Positions 1-10,138 of a stretch of DNA of 64,000 nt are shown here, in pieces. Source of the DNA: Voacanga thouarsii (Eukaryota > Streptophyta > Magnoliopsida > Gentianales > Apocynaceae); assembly GCA_026120185.1 (NCBI GenBank), contig JANUWF010001188.1, positions 248,001 through 312,000 of the forward strand. The letters are read 5' to 3'. A program made the translations under genes and the position numbers. Under the pieces are notes generated by a model. It was not told where the DNA came from. It saw nothing but the letters and a program-made list of their open reading frames with translations, and did not search any database. The stretch's first letter is position 1. The number at the start of each line of letters is the position of its first letter.

Positions 1-222
1 AAGGGGGTTGGGATGCATATCATGCTTTATTTCATGATTAAATATATTTTCATATGATGTCTATGTGCTTTGAATTTGATTTTTATTATCTTGAAGTCTT
101 GTTGGTGAGTGATGTGTGAGAGGGGCAAAATGGTAATTTTTGCCCGAGGTGAAAATAAGGAGATAGCTTGTGGATTGAATAGGAAATAATTTTTCTAGTA
201 GAAATAGCAACAAGAGTTGTTG

Positions 223-277
223 TGGTTTAGTGGTTAGAGCCTTGGAATTAATTCTTGAGGTCTAAGGTTCAAAGTCC
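223..277 (+). promoter_or_regulatory. tRNA-like A box and B box inside the family A LTR
   Basis: TGGTTTAGTGG (223-233), continuing as TTAGAGCC, looks like the D-arm/A box of a tRNA. GGTTCAAAGTCC (266-277) resembles a B box with one extra base. The same pair is kept in the other family A copies near 25990-26050, and on the minus strand near 4885-4955 and 36360-36425. It may be a captured tRNA-derived SINE or a chance tRNA-like block; no folded tRNA with acceptor stem was identified. Confidence 0.4.
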
Positions 278-1618
278 ATCATATAAGCTTTGGCTTGAGT
301 AAATTTTACTTTGCTTGGAAAAGGATGGTTTCGGCCATGAGGGCCTAGATCAATGTGGTGATGATGTCCTAAGAGAGACATGTTAGGAGAATTCTCACTT
401 CACTCTTTTGTTCTTCGCGAAATGCCTAAAGGGAATTCATTCTCCCTTGATCTTTAATTTTTCTTAATTTTCAACTCCTTAGTTTGATCAAGGTGTTCTA
501 TCCTTTTCCTTTCCAGAAAATTCAGTAGAGGACTAAGGTCTTTTAGGATCAAAATGTCCTAGTAAAAGGCTTCTCATGGTTTGGAAAATGTAAATGATTT
601 GTGGGAAAATTCAAGAGGAAAATCCCTCTTGAAAGCTTGCTGAAATTTTTCTTCTAACTTAGTTCATCTATCTTCATGAAATGAGCTGAAATTTTCCATC
701 TTGTTGTACCTTCGAAAGGTCAAAAATTCTAGCTCACATTCCCTCCCAAATGCTATTAGAAAAATGGTCTTTAGGATCAGTTGAAACCTGAAAGTTTTTG
801 CCCAAATTCGGACTGCACAAGCTGGAGCAAAGCAGGAAAAATTCTTGTACGAAAATCAGCTTTGTGAGCTCCAAACCAAGCTATTTTCTCCCAGATTTTG
901 TGCAGCACCTTAGCCATGTTTTTCCTCCATAAAGAAGGCTGGAAACCAGCCTTGAATACCCCTGAAATCCCCTTCAAAACTCGCTGCAAATCTGCTGGAA
1001 ATGGCAGACGAAAATTCTGCCAGAAAACTGTTGTTCAGCAAAATTCTGTGCAGAATTTTTGTCCAGCTTGTTTCCTATTTTGTTTCAACCGAAAACCCCA
1101 ACCTACTTCTGTAAAAACCTCCCTTAAACCTCCATTAACAGAGCTCCATTGTTCCCTGAAGCTTCTGCATGAAATTCCCTCCATGGCTAACCGAAAATCT
1201 CTCAACCAAATCCCTGCAATTTAGCTTGATTACTTTCCAAAATTTCAGTCATCTTGTTTAACAACTTTCCATAAAATTTTGCTCAATTGATCAGACATCT
1301 TCTCCACCATGGTGCACCCTAGTTTCGGCCATCACAAGCCTCCTTTAACCAGCTTTAATTCCCCAGAAAAGCTGCACAATCTAGTCGGCCATAGGAGACT
1401 TCAAGCAATCCAGAAAAAAACAAGATACTCCTAGAATATCTAGTTTCCAAATTCTCTTCCTAAAAATATTCTTCAAGGATTGTAACAACTAACCTTTCCT
1501 TTCCCTTCCAAATCAGAGAAATCACTCCCTAAACCCTATAGAATTTCGGCAATCCAATCCCTCAGAAAATCGGCAGCTTCTTTTTCTCTCTCTCTCGATT
1601 TTCTTCAAGCAACAAGAA

Positions 1619-1645
1619 CACACACACACACACACACACACACAC
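1619..1645. repeat. (AC)n microsatellite
   Basis: A run of about 13 CA dinucleotides within the LTR. The related LTR at 25738 has only a short CACACACC-like stretch at the corresponding place (near 27393). Confidence 0.9.
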
Positions 1646-1917
1646 TACACCAAGAACACCTACCTCTTCTCTACACCTAATACACCTCCAAACCCCTTCA
1701 AACCCTCACGAAAATCTCCAGATCTGATCTACTCCTTGCTGTGCATCCATCAACACCAATATTAACATCAAACTCCTCCAAACATCTTGCTACTTTGGAT
1801 TAAAAAGCAGAAATTTCTGTGAAGAACAAGAACATCTTCAAGGTAAACTTATTCTAACAACTTCATCCTCTTCAAACTTAATCTCTAATGAAAACCTATA
1901 TGAATAAGCATGCTAAT

Positions 1918-1920
<3 letters not shown>

Positions 1921-1959
<39 letters not shown>
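1921..1959. repeat. (CT)n microsatellite in LTR
   Basis: An uninterrupted CT run of about 39 bases. A shorter CT run sits at the homologous place (27653-27677) in the other family A LTR, so it is an ancestral feature of the LTR. It creates a poly-Leu/Ser open frame with no coding meaning. Confidence 0.9.
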
Positions 1960-1961
<2 letters not shown>

Positions 1962-4253
1962 GGACCGAAATTCTCTCTCTTGGCCGAATGGTCTCTTCCT
2001 CCATGACCATGCTTTCGCCACCCTTCTTGAACAAGATTAGCCATCTAGGAGTTGAGATCTTCTCTAAACTCCTTCAAGTCATTCATCAATCAAGTAAGTA
2101 CCTTCAATCCTCTTTTTCAAAATTTAGAATCATGTCTCTAGGTTGATGAATGGCGATGGGTTTGTGTATGTGATGTTGTTGATTGAAGCATGAGTATATG
2201 TATGATTGTAAAGGAGATGGAGTTTATGCATGGAAGGATTATATTGGTGGATTTAATGATGAGTTGAGATTTGATGTATGTCATAGGTAGTATTTGTGAT
2301 GAAGCATGCTAGAGATTATGTCACCATGGGTGAATAGGATTTATATGCATGAATAGATTTTGAAGCCATGATCATGTTTATGCTAGTAGAGGTTAAATAA
2401 TGTAATAATAAATTTAGATCTATGCCTATGTGCAAGACGTGGATGATTTGATGAATTGAAGGATTGAGTATGTTATTGATTATGACCATGGAATCTTGAT
2501 CATGATCTAGTTGTCCCTAAGCAAATTTTATTTCATGAATAAAATATTTATTAATAATTTTTGCTAAAGAATTTCGAAAACCCTAGGAAGGGTAGATTTG
2601 GAATTACAATATATGTAAATGATATTTTAGTCAAATAAATAATGATTTTTCTAGAAAATAAAATACATAAATATTATTTAAAATAAAACAAATTAATTAA
2701 AGCCCTTATGAAAAAGATTCATACTTAATAAAATATTTACTAGATCAAAACCCTTAAGGATTTACTTATTATTTTCCAAGAAAGTCTCATTAAATTTAAT
2801 CTTAACTAGTTTTAGCTATCAATTATTTTCTAACAACTAAGCTATCATTAAATCACTATTTTACCTAGTACCACCTATGGCTCTTGATCAAATAAGCTCT
2901 AAATTTTCCTTAACAAGAGTTGAACTTTCAACTTAATAGAATTTATTTCCTAATCCATTAATTATTTTAAATAACAAATTAAACTGAGCTTATAAACCTA
3001 TTCAATTATTGTTTTACCTTAAAGCTTGGGACACTAGGATCATGGTAGTAGTGAATTAAGTTGATTTAAAATTGAGAAAGTGGATTGTGGCTTAAATCTG
3101 ATTAAGATTTGTATTTGCCCATGTGGGGTTAGGTCATCTGTCCGAGACCTTGTTGTTGTGAGCAATAATCAGGTAAGCTCCTGCATAAAACCTGATTGAT
3201 GTGAAATGATTTCCTTATGGCAAGCCAAATGTGGAGTGCAAGGGCACTCGGTTATTTGAAAGCAAGTGAGGGTTGAATTCGTCCTTAATTCCAACGCTAA
3301 AATTATTTGAAAGTCTTTGAGCAGATTTTTCCAAACTTGAAACTCTTTCTAAAACTAATTTCTCTCAAAGCTTTGGAAACCCTCAAATTGTTATTTTCAT
3401 GAAGCACAATGCTTTGTTCATTTTGTCCCAAGTGGGGAATGTCGTTGAGTACTCAATAAGGGTGAACTACTAGGACTAGTCTTTGAAGGGTTAGGGTGAG
3501 TCTCTCAGTAGGTGGCCACCTCTAAGGGGTGAGTCCTTCCCGGATAAGATGCCAGTTCCAATGAGTCGTGCCAGTCCGTGCTAGCAGTTTATTTTGTTTC
3601 AGTCAAGTGACTGTGTTTTTGCCGAAATGGACACCCGGTGGTTGTTTGGGTATAGAGAAGGATGAGTATTTTGCCCAGTAGGTCGATCACCTACTTTTGT
3701 CAGTCTGCACAACGTGTTAGGCATTCGACCGGTTATGGGGCCCAAAGTGTGGTAACCCATATCCCTTTCTTTCGAGTGGTTGATTTCATTACTTATGTAT
3801 GGCTAGAAGAGCCAAAACGCCACTCTTGCTTTTGACCAATATTTATTGCTTGTCAATGTTTCTCTTATAAAGATTTCATACTTTGCATCCACGAACTGTT
3901 TCCGCTAAACCTCCAAAGCACACACGGACTTACTGAGATTTCTGTCTCAACACCTTTTATCATGATTTCAGGTTGATCCTGTTGTGGGTGTGTAACTACC
4001 TTAGAAGAGAATGTATCTTTTGATTTTATGTATTACTTTGGGAAGACGAGAGTGGATGATTTTAATTATGGTTTTTGTTTTGGAATTTCATGGATGTACT
4101 TTTGAAGTATTTTTGGGTTGTAATAAATTCTTTTAGTTTGTGTATTATTTATTCCAGCAATTTTTATTTGTGACCTAGTTATAAAGACCCATTGTCCTTT
4201 GGACGGGGCGACATCCCCGGCCCTGGCGGACCTAGGTTTTCCGGGGTGTTACA

Positions 4254-5195
4254 TGCTGGGTGAAAAACTGGAAGAAACAACTTGGTTTAGGTTCACCAAA
4301 GCTACGAAAGTTGCCTAGAAAATTTTCTGGTTTGCACAGATTTTGTGCAGCCCGATTTTAGCTGTGATTTTCAGTCTTCAAGCTGAGTGGTTTGACCATT
4401 GTTCTGGCAGAATTTGAGAGGTAAAGGTGGTTGAAAATCTCAACTCTTGGACTGGACAAGAAGCTAGATAATTTTCAATTTACAACATGAAGGAAATGAA
4501 CACAGCTAGGTTGGAGTTTTGAAGGTTCAACCATGGAGATAAATTTTCTTGGGACCCTTCCAAAACTCCTTCCCTTTTTTGGCCACAAGATAACTCATTC
4601 ATAGCCATTTTTGAAACCTAAACCTCACAGAACCTTGCTGGAATTTTTCTGGAATAAAGTTGGCTTGAATAAATTGAACAACTTAATGAATTGAGAAGTA
4701 AGAAAATCTAAGGATCAAGAAGTGTATGAATTCCCTTGGAAATTTTTGTAGGGCACAAGAGTAGGATTAGGATATTCCTATCATGTCTCCCTTAGGACAA
4801 CACTTCTACTCTTCACTAAGTCATGCAAGGCCGAAATATAGCCTTCCTACACAAAATAAAATTTAATCATGCTAAAACTCCAATGATGGAATTTGAACCC
4901 AAGACCTTAAGAATTATTTCCAAAGCTCTGACCACTAAACCACCACAACTCTTGTTCTTATTTTCTCTCCCAAATATTTTTCCTATTTAATCCTCAAGCT
5001 ATCTCCCTATTTTCACCTCAAGTAAAAATTACTATTTTGCCCTTCTTACTCAACAAGCACAAATAAGCCATCTAGGCCACAAACCACAAATCCAAAGCAC
5101 ATAAAATCGTATAGAAATATATTTATGCATGCAATATATTAAGATATGCATCCCAACCCCCTTATTCTAAGGTTGGGTTCAATTGGAGTTTCACA
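4254..5195 (-). mobile_element. Partial 3' LTR (family A) of the minus-strand chromovirus
   Basis: Read on the minus strand, the LTR begins TGTGAAACTCC at 5195, directly after a polypurine tract, and runs 942 bp before it is cut at 4254 by the plus-strand LTR of the same family. It corresponds to about 25738-26670 of the solo LTR in inverted orientation. The missing remainder should lie beyond the inserted element, left of the window. The five bases TGCTG at 4254-4258 are the predicted target-site duplication. Confidence 0.85.
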
Positions 5196-5208
5196 TCCTC
5201 CCCTCCTT
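5196..5208 (-). other. Polypurine tract of the minus-strand chromovirus
   Basis: On the minus strand the bases just before the LTR start read AAGGAGGGGAGGA, a purine tract of the kind used to prime plus-strand DNA synthesis in LTR retrotransposons. Its position right against TGTGAAAC sets the LTR boundary. Confidence 0.75.
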
Positions 5209-5241
5209 AGAAGAATTTCGTCCCGAAATTCAGGCATACCT

Positions 5242-5741
5242 CTATTTCAGATCGGGATACTTCCGTTTAACCCACTCATCTGATTCCCATGTGGCATCCT
5301 GCGTGCCATAATGCTCCCACTAAACCTTGACTATCGGTATCTGCTTGTTCCGAAGATTCTTGATACTGCGGTCCAATATTCGCACGGGCTTTTCCACATA
5401 GCTCAGATCGGGTTGCAACACCAACGGATCATTATTCAGAACATGACCGGGATCAGCATTGTACTTCTTCAGCTGCGACATATGGAACACATCGTGAATT
5501 CCCGTCAATCCATCTGGCAGGTCCAATCGATATGCTACCGGTCCAATGCTTTCCTTTATCGAAAATGGTCTCAAATACCTCAAATTCAGCTTTCCACCCT
5601 TCGGATGCTTCAAGATTCCCCTATTTAGCGTCAATCTCAGAAATACGTTGTCCCCGACTTCAAGTTCCAATTCTCTCCGCCAGTTGTCCGCATAGCTCTT
5701 CTGTCGGCTCTGAGCTACCTTCAACCTCTCCCTAATCAACT
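5242..5741 (-). pseudogene. Chromovirus integrase C-terminus and chromodomain
   Basis: C-terminal end of a Ty3/gypsy chromovirus polyprotein. Minus-strand reading gives the integrase tail (RQKSYAD; then a VGDNVFLRL strand, the LxLRYxxPFxI motif, and HDVFHMSQLKKY), then a chromodomain-like end with ILDR, ATWESDEW and YPDL. A TAG at 5320-5322 replaces what is normally a Trp codon; past it the frame continues to a plausible native stop at 5242-5244. The chromodomain is what directs integration of chromoviruses to particular chromatin. A short gap and frame change separate this piece from the integrase core upstream. It is certainly dead. Confidence 0.85.
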
Positions 5742-6577
5742 TTACTTTACTAACATCTCCTGAACACAGACTTCCCCGGATTTACTTACATGACCATCTT
5801 CTGACCAACTCCAGTACAACGGTACCTGACACTTGCGTCCATACAAAGCCTCATACGATGCCATCCCAATTGAAGCTTGGTAGCTATTGTTATACGACAG
5901 TTCTGCATACGGTACACATTCTATCCGCTTATCCCTGAAATCCAGAACATAGGCTCTCAACATATCTTCCAACATCTGAATAACCCTTTTTGACTGCCAT
6001 CGGTCTGCGGATGTGCCGTCGTACTGAATTTCAGACTCGACCCCATTGCTTCCTGAAACTTACCCCAAAATCGAGATGTAAACCTTGGGTCTCGGTCGGA
6101 CACGATACTTGAAGGCACTCCATGCAATTGAACTATTTCCCGCACATAAGTCTGAGCCAACTTCTCCATAGAGTCTCTTACGTTTACCGGTATGAAATGA
6201 GCCAACTTGGTCAGTCGATCCACCACTACCCAAATGGCGTCTTTCTGCATCCTTGACATAGGAAGTCCGGTGACAAAATCCATGGTCACCTCCTCCCACT
6301 TCCATTCTGGTATTGGCAATGGTTGCAATAGTCCCACTGACTTCTTATGCTCCGCTTTGACTTTCTGGCAGGTGAGACAGGTCGAGACATACTTAACCAC
6401 GTCCCACTTCAGTTCGGGCCACCAATAGGCTCTCTTTAGATCCTGGTACATCTTAACCTCTCCCGGATGAATGGCATACCTGCTCTTGTGTGCCTCTTCT
6501 AAAATTCTATCCTTCAATTGCTGTTCTCTGGGTACACATAACTGATCCCTGAAATGCAAAACTTCCTCTTCGTCCTA
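5742..6577 (-). pseudogene. Chromovirus integrase core, frameshifted
   Basis: The minus strand encodes the integrase zinc-binding region (H...H, then CLTCQKVKAEH) and the catalytic core with MDFVTGLP (first Asp) and SDRDPRF (second Asp). After HPQTDG the frame shifts by one base near 5995; the other frame carries on with VIQMLEDMLRAYVLDF, SYNNSYQASIGM and YEALYGRKC. At the place of the third catalytic residue, normally Glu in QSER, the sequence reads QSKR, so the catalytic Glu appears to be Lys (near 5988). A TAG at about 6576 separates this part from the RNase H region. Confidence 0.9.
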
Positions 6578-7444
6578 CTAGAATTCACTACCTTGTCGCT
6601 TGAGCTCCTTATCCTTGAAAAATTGAAACTCGGCGTTGTTTTGTTGAGCTTCCACAATTTTCCGTCTTAAATCCGGCACCAACTTCAGGTTGCTAACAAC
6701 AATCCTCTTCTCTTGCACTTCCACCCTTTTGTCCAACAGATCTTGAACCGCTTGAATTTCCTGCACTTGTAGTCTGGCCATACCAACTTTTCTGCTCAAT
6801 GCATCAGCTACACTATTGGCCTTCTCGGGATGGTAATTGATCGGATAACGGTACTCTTCCAAGAATTTCATCCATCTTTGTTGCCTCAAGTTCAGGTCCT
6901 TCTGAGTGAAGATGTACTTTAGACTCTTGTGGTCGGTGAACACTTCATACTCAGCTCCGTACAGGTAGTGTTGCCATTTCTTTAGGGCGAACACAATGGC
7001 TGCCAGCTCCAAATCATGAGTAGGGTAGTTAACTTCATGAGGTCTCAACTTCCAAGAAGTATAAGCGATCACTTTCCGGTCTTGCATCAGTACTACTCTT
7101 AATCCTTCTTTCGAGGCATTGGTATACAATGCGTAAGGCTTATCTTCCTCTGGCAGACTCAATACCAGTGCTGTCATCAACCTTTGCTTTAGCTCTTGGA
7201 AACTCTGCTCGCATTTTTCACTCCACACAAATGGAATATCCTTTCTCAGTAGTCGGGTCATAGGCGATACGAGCGTCGAAAACCCTTTGATGAACCTCCT
7301 GTAGTAACCAACCAATCCCAGGAAACTTCGAATCTCAATGATGTTCTCCGGTTGCTTCTAGTCTGACACTGCTTCAACCTTTGTCGGGTCCATCTTGATT
7401 CCCTCTATGGTCACCACATGGCCAAGGAATGTTACACTGTCTAG
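6578..7444 (-). pseudogene. Chromovirus RNase H and RT thumb
   Basis: Starts in the RT connection (GYYRRFIKGFS, then PMTRLLRK) and runs through the RNase H domain: YTNASKEGL, PHEVNYPTHDLELAAIVFALKKW, YLYGAEYEVFTDHKSLKY, and the VADALSRK end. The first catalytic Asp of RNase H (usually YTDAS) reads Asn, near 7118. A stop precedes the open segment at about 7358, and the RT upstream continues after another stop near 7443. The open stretch is 245 codons, long for a relic, which suggests moderate age. Confidence 0.9.
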
Positions 7445-7942
7445 TCAGAATTCACACTTGCTAAACTTAGCATACAGCTTGTGCTCCCGCAGCTTCTCCA
7501 ACACGAGCTTTAGATGCTCCGCATGCTCCTCCGGACTTTTGGAGTAAATCAGAATGTCATCAATGAAGACTGTCACGAACTTGTCCAGATAGGGTCGAAA
7601 CACCTGATGCATCAAATCCATGAATACTACTGGAGCATTGGTCACCCCGAACGACATTACTAGGAACTCATAGTGCCCGTATCTGGTGTTGAAGGCCATC
7701 TTGGGGATATCTTCCTCTTTTATCTGCACTTAGTAGTACCCTTGCCTCAGGTCCAATTTGGAGTAGCAACTAGATTCTTGCAACTGGTCGAACAACTCAT
7801 CAATCAATGGTAGGGGATACTTGTTCTTGATCGTCAAGTTGTTCAAACTCCGATAGTCTATACATAACCTCAGAGTCCCATCATTTTTCTTCACAAATAG
7901 CGTAGGTGCTCCCTAGGGTGATGTGCTAGGTCTGATGTAGCC
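7445..7942 (-). pseudogene. Chromovirus reverse transcriptase fingers/palm
   Basis: The minus strand encodes the RT palm: [29 protein letters not shown], and the catalytic FIDDILIYS box, followed by [27 protein letters not shown]. Upstream, out of the longest open frame and crossed by stops, are remnants of LRLCIDYR (near 7850-7875) and [11 protein letters not shown] (near 7730-7765). The YxDD Asp pair is intact, but the frame has stops near 7443 and 7731 and a degraded N-terminal half. It would copy element RNA into DNA if whole. Confidence 0.9.
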
Positions 7943-8640
7943 TTACCCCACTAACTCTTCTAACTGTTCTTTCAGCTTTGCCGGTGCCATCTGGTACAGG
8001 GTTTGAGATACTGGTTCTGCTTCCGAAACTAGGTTAATGGTGAATTCCACTTCCTGGTTGGGAGGTAGAGAAGTAAGTTCCGCTGGGAACACGTCGGGAA
8101 AATCCTTCACTACTTCGGTGTCCTCCAAAGTGCATTGGTCCTTCGACTTGTTTATCACGTAAGCCAGGTATCCTTGACATCCTTGCTTCAACAATTTTCG
8201 GGCCTTAGCCCCCGCTATCAAATACATTAATTCCTTTAACTTCTTGTCATCAAACTCCTACACATCACAACCTGGTCTAATGAACTGGACTAATTTATTC
8301 TTACAGTCTACCCTTGCCCCATGCTTGGCTAACCAGTCCATTCCCAATATCAAATCATAATCCTCAATATCTAATACTATCAAATCTCCCTCCAGACTTT
8401 CTCTCCCCACATCAATTTTACAATTTTTCACATACCGATCCGCTTGCACCATTTTCCCCAAAGGTGTGCTTACCACTAAGGTAAAAGGTAGCTCTACTCC
8501 ATCCCAACCCAAATGACACGCACAAATCTTGTTTAAATAGGAATGAGTAGAGCCAAGATCTATCAATGTATTAACGGGACGTCCTTGGATAGTAAACATA
8601 CCTTCCACAACTGCTGCATCGGTCCCAACCTCCTATCTGT
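7943..8640 (-). pseudogene. Chromovirus aspartic protease and pre-RT linker
   Basis: Two open segments on the minus strand. 8258-8608 holds the retropepsin-like domain: EGMFTIQGRPVNTLID, then L-G-S-T-H-S-Y where the family has DSGATHS, and later VLDIEDYDLILGMDWLAKHGA. The catalytic D-S/T-G triad therefore reads D-L-G (8552-8560). 7943-8227 holds the linker to RT (VVKDFPDVFPAELTSLPPNQEVEFTI), a hallmark of plant gypsy pol. A stop lies between the segments. Confidence 0.88.
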
Positions 8641-8830
8641 TGAGAGAGAATACTTTAGCTTTCACTTGCGGCTTCGGTGCTCCATTCCCGGATGCTCCCA
8701 TGGTGTTGGCTCTATTAGGCCCCAGATTCTGTGCCGGATTTTCATGCCCGACTCAATGCAACTTAGGGCAGGTGTTTCGCCTCAAATATCCTTATATAAA
8801 CATCTACACCAGTGTGAAGATGGCTACTTA
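8641..8830 (-). pseudogene. Chromovirus gag C-terminus with decayed zinc knuckle
   Basis: In-frame with the protease but interrupted by stops. The minus strand reads LRRNTCPKL followed by a stop and GHENPAQNLGPNRANTMG, which fits the end of a CCHC zinc knuckle and the gag-protease spacer. The first half of the knuckle is degraded (near 8785-8815). Homology ends around 8830, where the family F LTR fragment takes over, so the rest of gag and the 5' LTR are missing. Confidence 0.6.
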
Positions 8831-8839
8831 ATCACAGTG

Positions 8840-9274
8840 GTAAATTTTTCATTTTTCTAATATGCTTTCATTTTGATGATTTTTTCCATTTCAAGCCTTC
8901 AGAACCATCCAAACTATTCAATCCAAAATTCTGAAGATTTAAGACTTTGAAATCTTTTTGTTTGTGTACTTTAATGTAGAAATAAATTGAATCATAATGT
9001 AATGAGACATAGGAATTTTATGAGTAATACCTTAACAATGATTCCTAGTCTAAAGTTTTTCCACAAGGACTTCTTGGTAGGTAATCTCTTAAGCTTATCT
9101 TCTTCTTGATCACCCATTCTTAAATTCTATTGCTCAAGAGTTACTTTGTAGTCTTATTTGCACGCCTTGGAAGAACTGAGGTCAAACATGTCTTATCATA
9201 TATAGATCACACAAGTTAGTTCTCATCAATATTTGTATAAGTCAAAACACAAGAAAATGCCCTTAGGGCTAACA
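8840..9274 (-). repeat. Family F LTR-like fragment, minus strand
   Basis: On the minus strand this begins TGTTAGCCCTAAGGGCATT at about 9274 and matches 35643-35935 (plus strand) over roughly 290 bp, including the TTTGACTTAT, GACATGTTTGAC and CTTTAGACTA blocks. The TG start and two dispersed copies suggest an LTR, perhaps copia, but no coding region is attached. The left boundary against the gag relic is approximate. Confidence 0.5.
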
Positions 9275-9904
9275 TCATTGTATTCGACTTTCACCGGTAG
9301 TAGTTCATAAGAGGTTCGAGAATATTCTAGAAGGTCAAGACCTAGCAAACCTAGTATATGTTAGATGCTAAGGAACTGACAGTTAGTTGGAATTCCTGTG
9401 AAACAAGTGAATGTTCCAATACATGAAGCTCCGTTGAACCTGAATCCAACACCAGTTATTCAACCTAAACGTCCCCAAAAGTAAGCATTCCTGAGTTTGG
9501 CTAAAAAAAATTTAAATTTGCAAACTTTCGTTGTATTTTTATTTTCTCCCGATCCTTCATAAGGGAGTTATATCTATAGGATAAGAGAATCAAGTAATTA
9601 ATTGCATGAGTTATTTGTTGAATAAATGCCCCTCATGGCATGAGTTATTTGTTGATTAAATGCACCATTGCAAGTCAAGTGATATTTTATTTTGGTGAAG
9701 ATGATATATATACTTGAGATGCAAACATGGTTATTTTCTTTTTCTCTTTTCATTGAAGATATTTTATTTTCCCATCTTAGACCAAACATGTTAAGCAAAC
9801 AAAAGCTTTCAAATAAAATGTACACTTTGTTAAATAAAAGGTTGAAATTAAAATACTTAATCATAGTTGCATTTTCAAAATAACAAGGTACATCTAAGAA
9901 ATTT
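9275..9904. other. Unassigned AT-rich stretch with a short direct repeat
   Basis: No coding signal recognised. A 26-base unit containing GCATGAGTTATTTGTTGA occurs twice in tandem at 9604-9629 and 9639-9663 (period 35). The small open frames on both strands here are uncharacterised and show no known motif. Confidence 0.4.
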
Positions 9905-10138
9905 TTTTGTACAGAATATCAAACGTTGAGAACTAAATATGGGTAGCTTAATTGGAACTAACTTCAAAGGGTTAGGGTAAGTTTTCCAATGGAGGCCTCT
10001 ATTGAGAGATAAACTCTTTCTAGATAAGGCGCTAGTTCAAGTTAGTCCAACCAGTTTAAGCTAGCAACTCAATTCATGTGGACTATTTCCTGAAAATCGA
10101 CAGCCAGCAAGTTAGTGTGTAAAGATAGATGAGTATTT
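9905..10138 (+). mobile_element. Old gypsy LTR, left part (split by a solo LTR)
   Basis: Resembles 3440-3680 of the family A LTR at lower similarity (AAGGGTTAGGGTAAG, GATAAGGCGCTAGTTC, GAGTATTTT), so it is a diverged relative. The LTR resumes at 11901 after the inserted element. The 5' part is missing. Confidence 0.65.

Larger units (their letters stand above)
1..4253 (+). mobile_element. Family A gypsy LTR, 5' edge cut by window
   Basis: This stretch follows the solo LTR at 25738-29992 in the same order and orientation from its first base (about 32 bases into the LTR) to the terminal GGGGTGTTACA at 4243-4253. Shared landmarks are the GGGATGCATATCAT start, the tRNA-like block near 223, a CT run near 1921 and an ACGGGGCGACATCCCC block near 4203. 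At about 4.29 kb the LTR is very long. No primer-binding site follows its end; instead an inverted LTR of the same family begins at 4254. It is therefore a solo LTR or the 3' LTR of a plus-strand element lying left of the window. Assignment to a Tekay-like chromovirus is inferred from the matching minus-strand gag-pol next door. Confidence 0.85.

Noticed and set aside
223..277. A functional tRNA gene
   Set aside because: A and B box likeness only; no acceptor stem or anticodon arm could be paired, and the block repeats in all family A LTRs.
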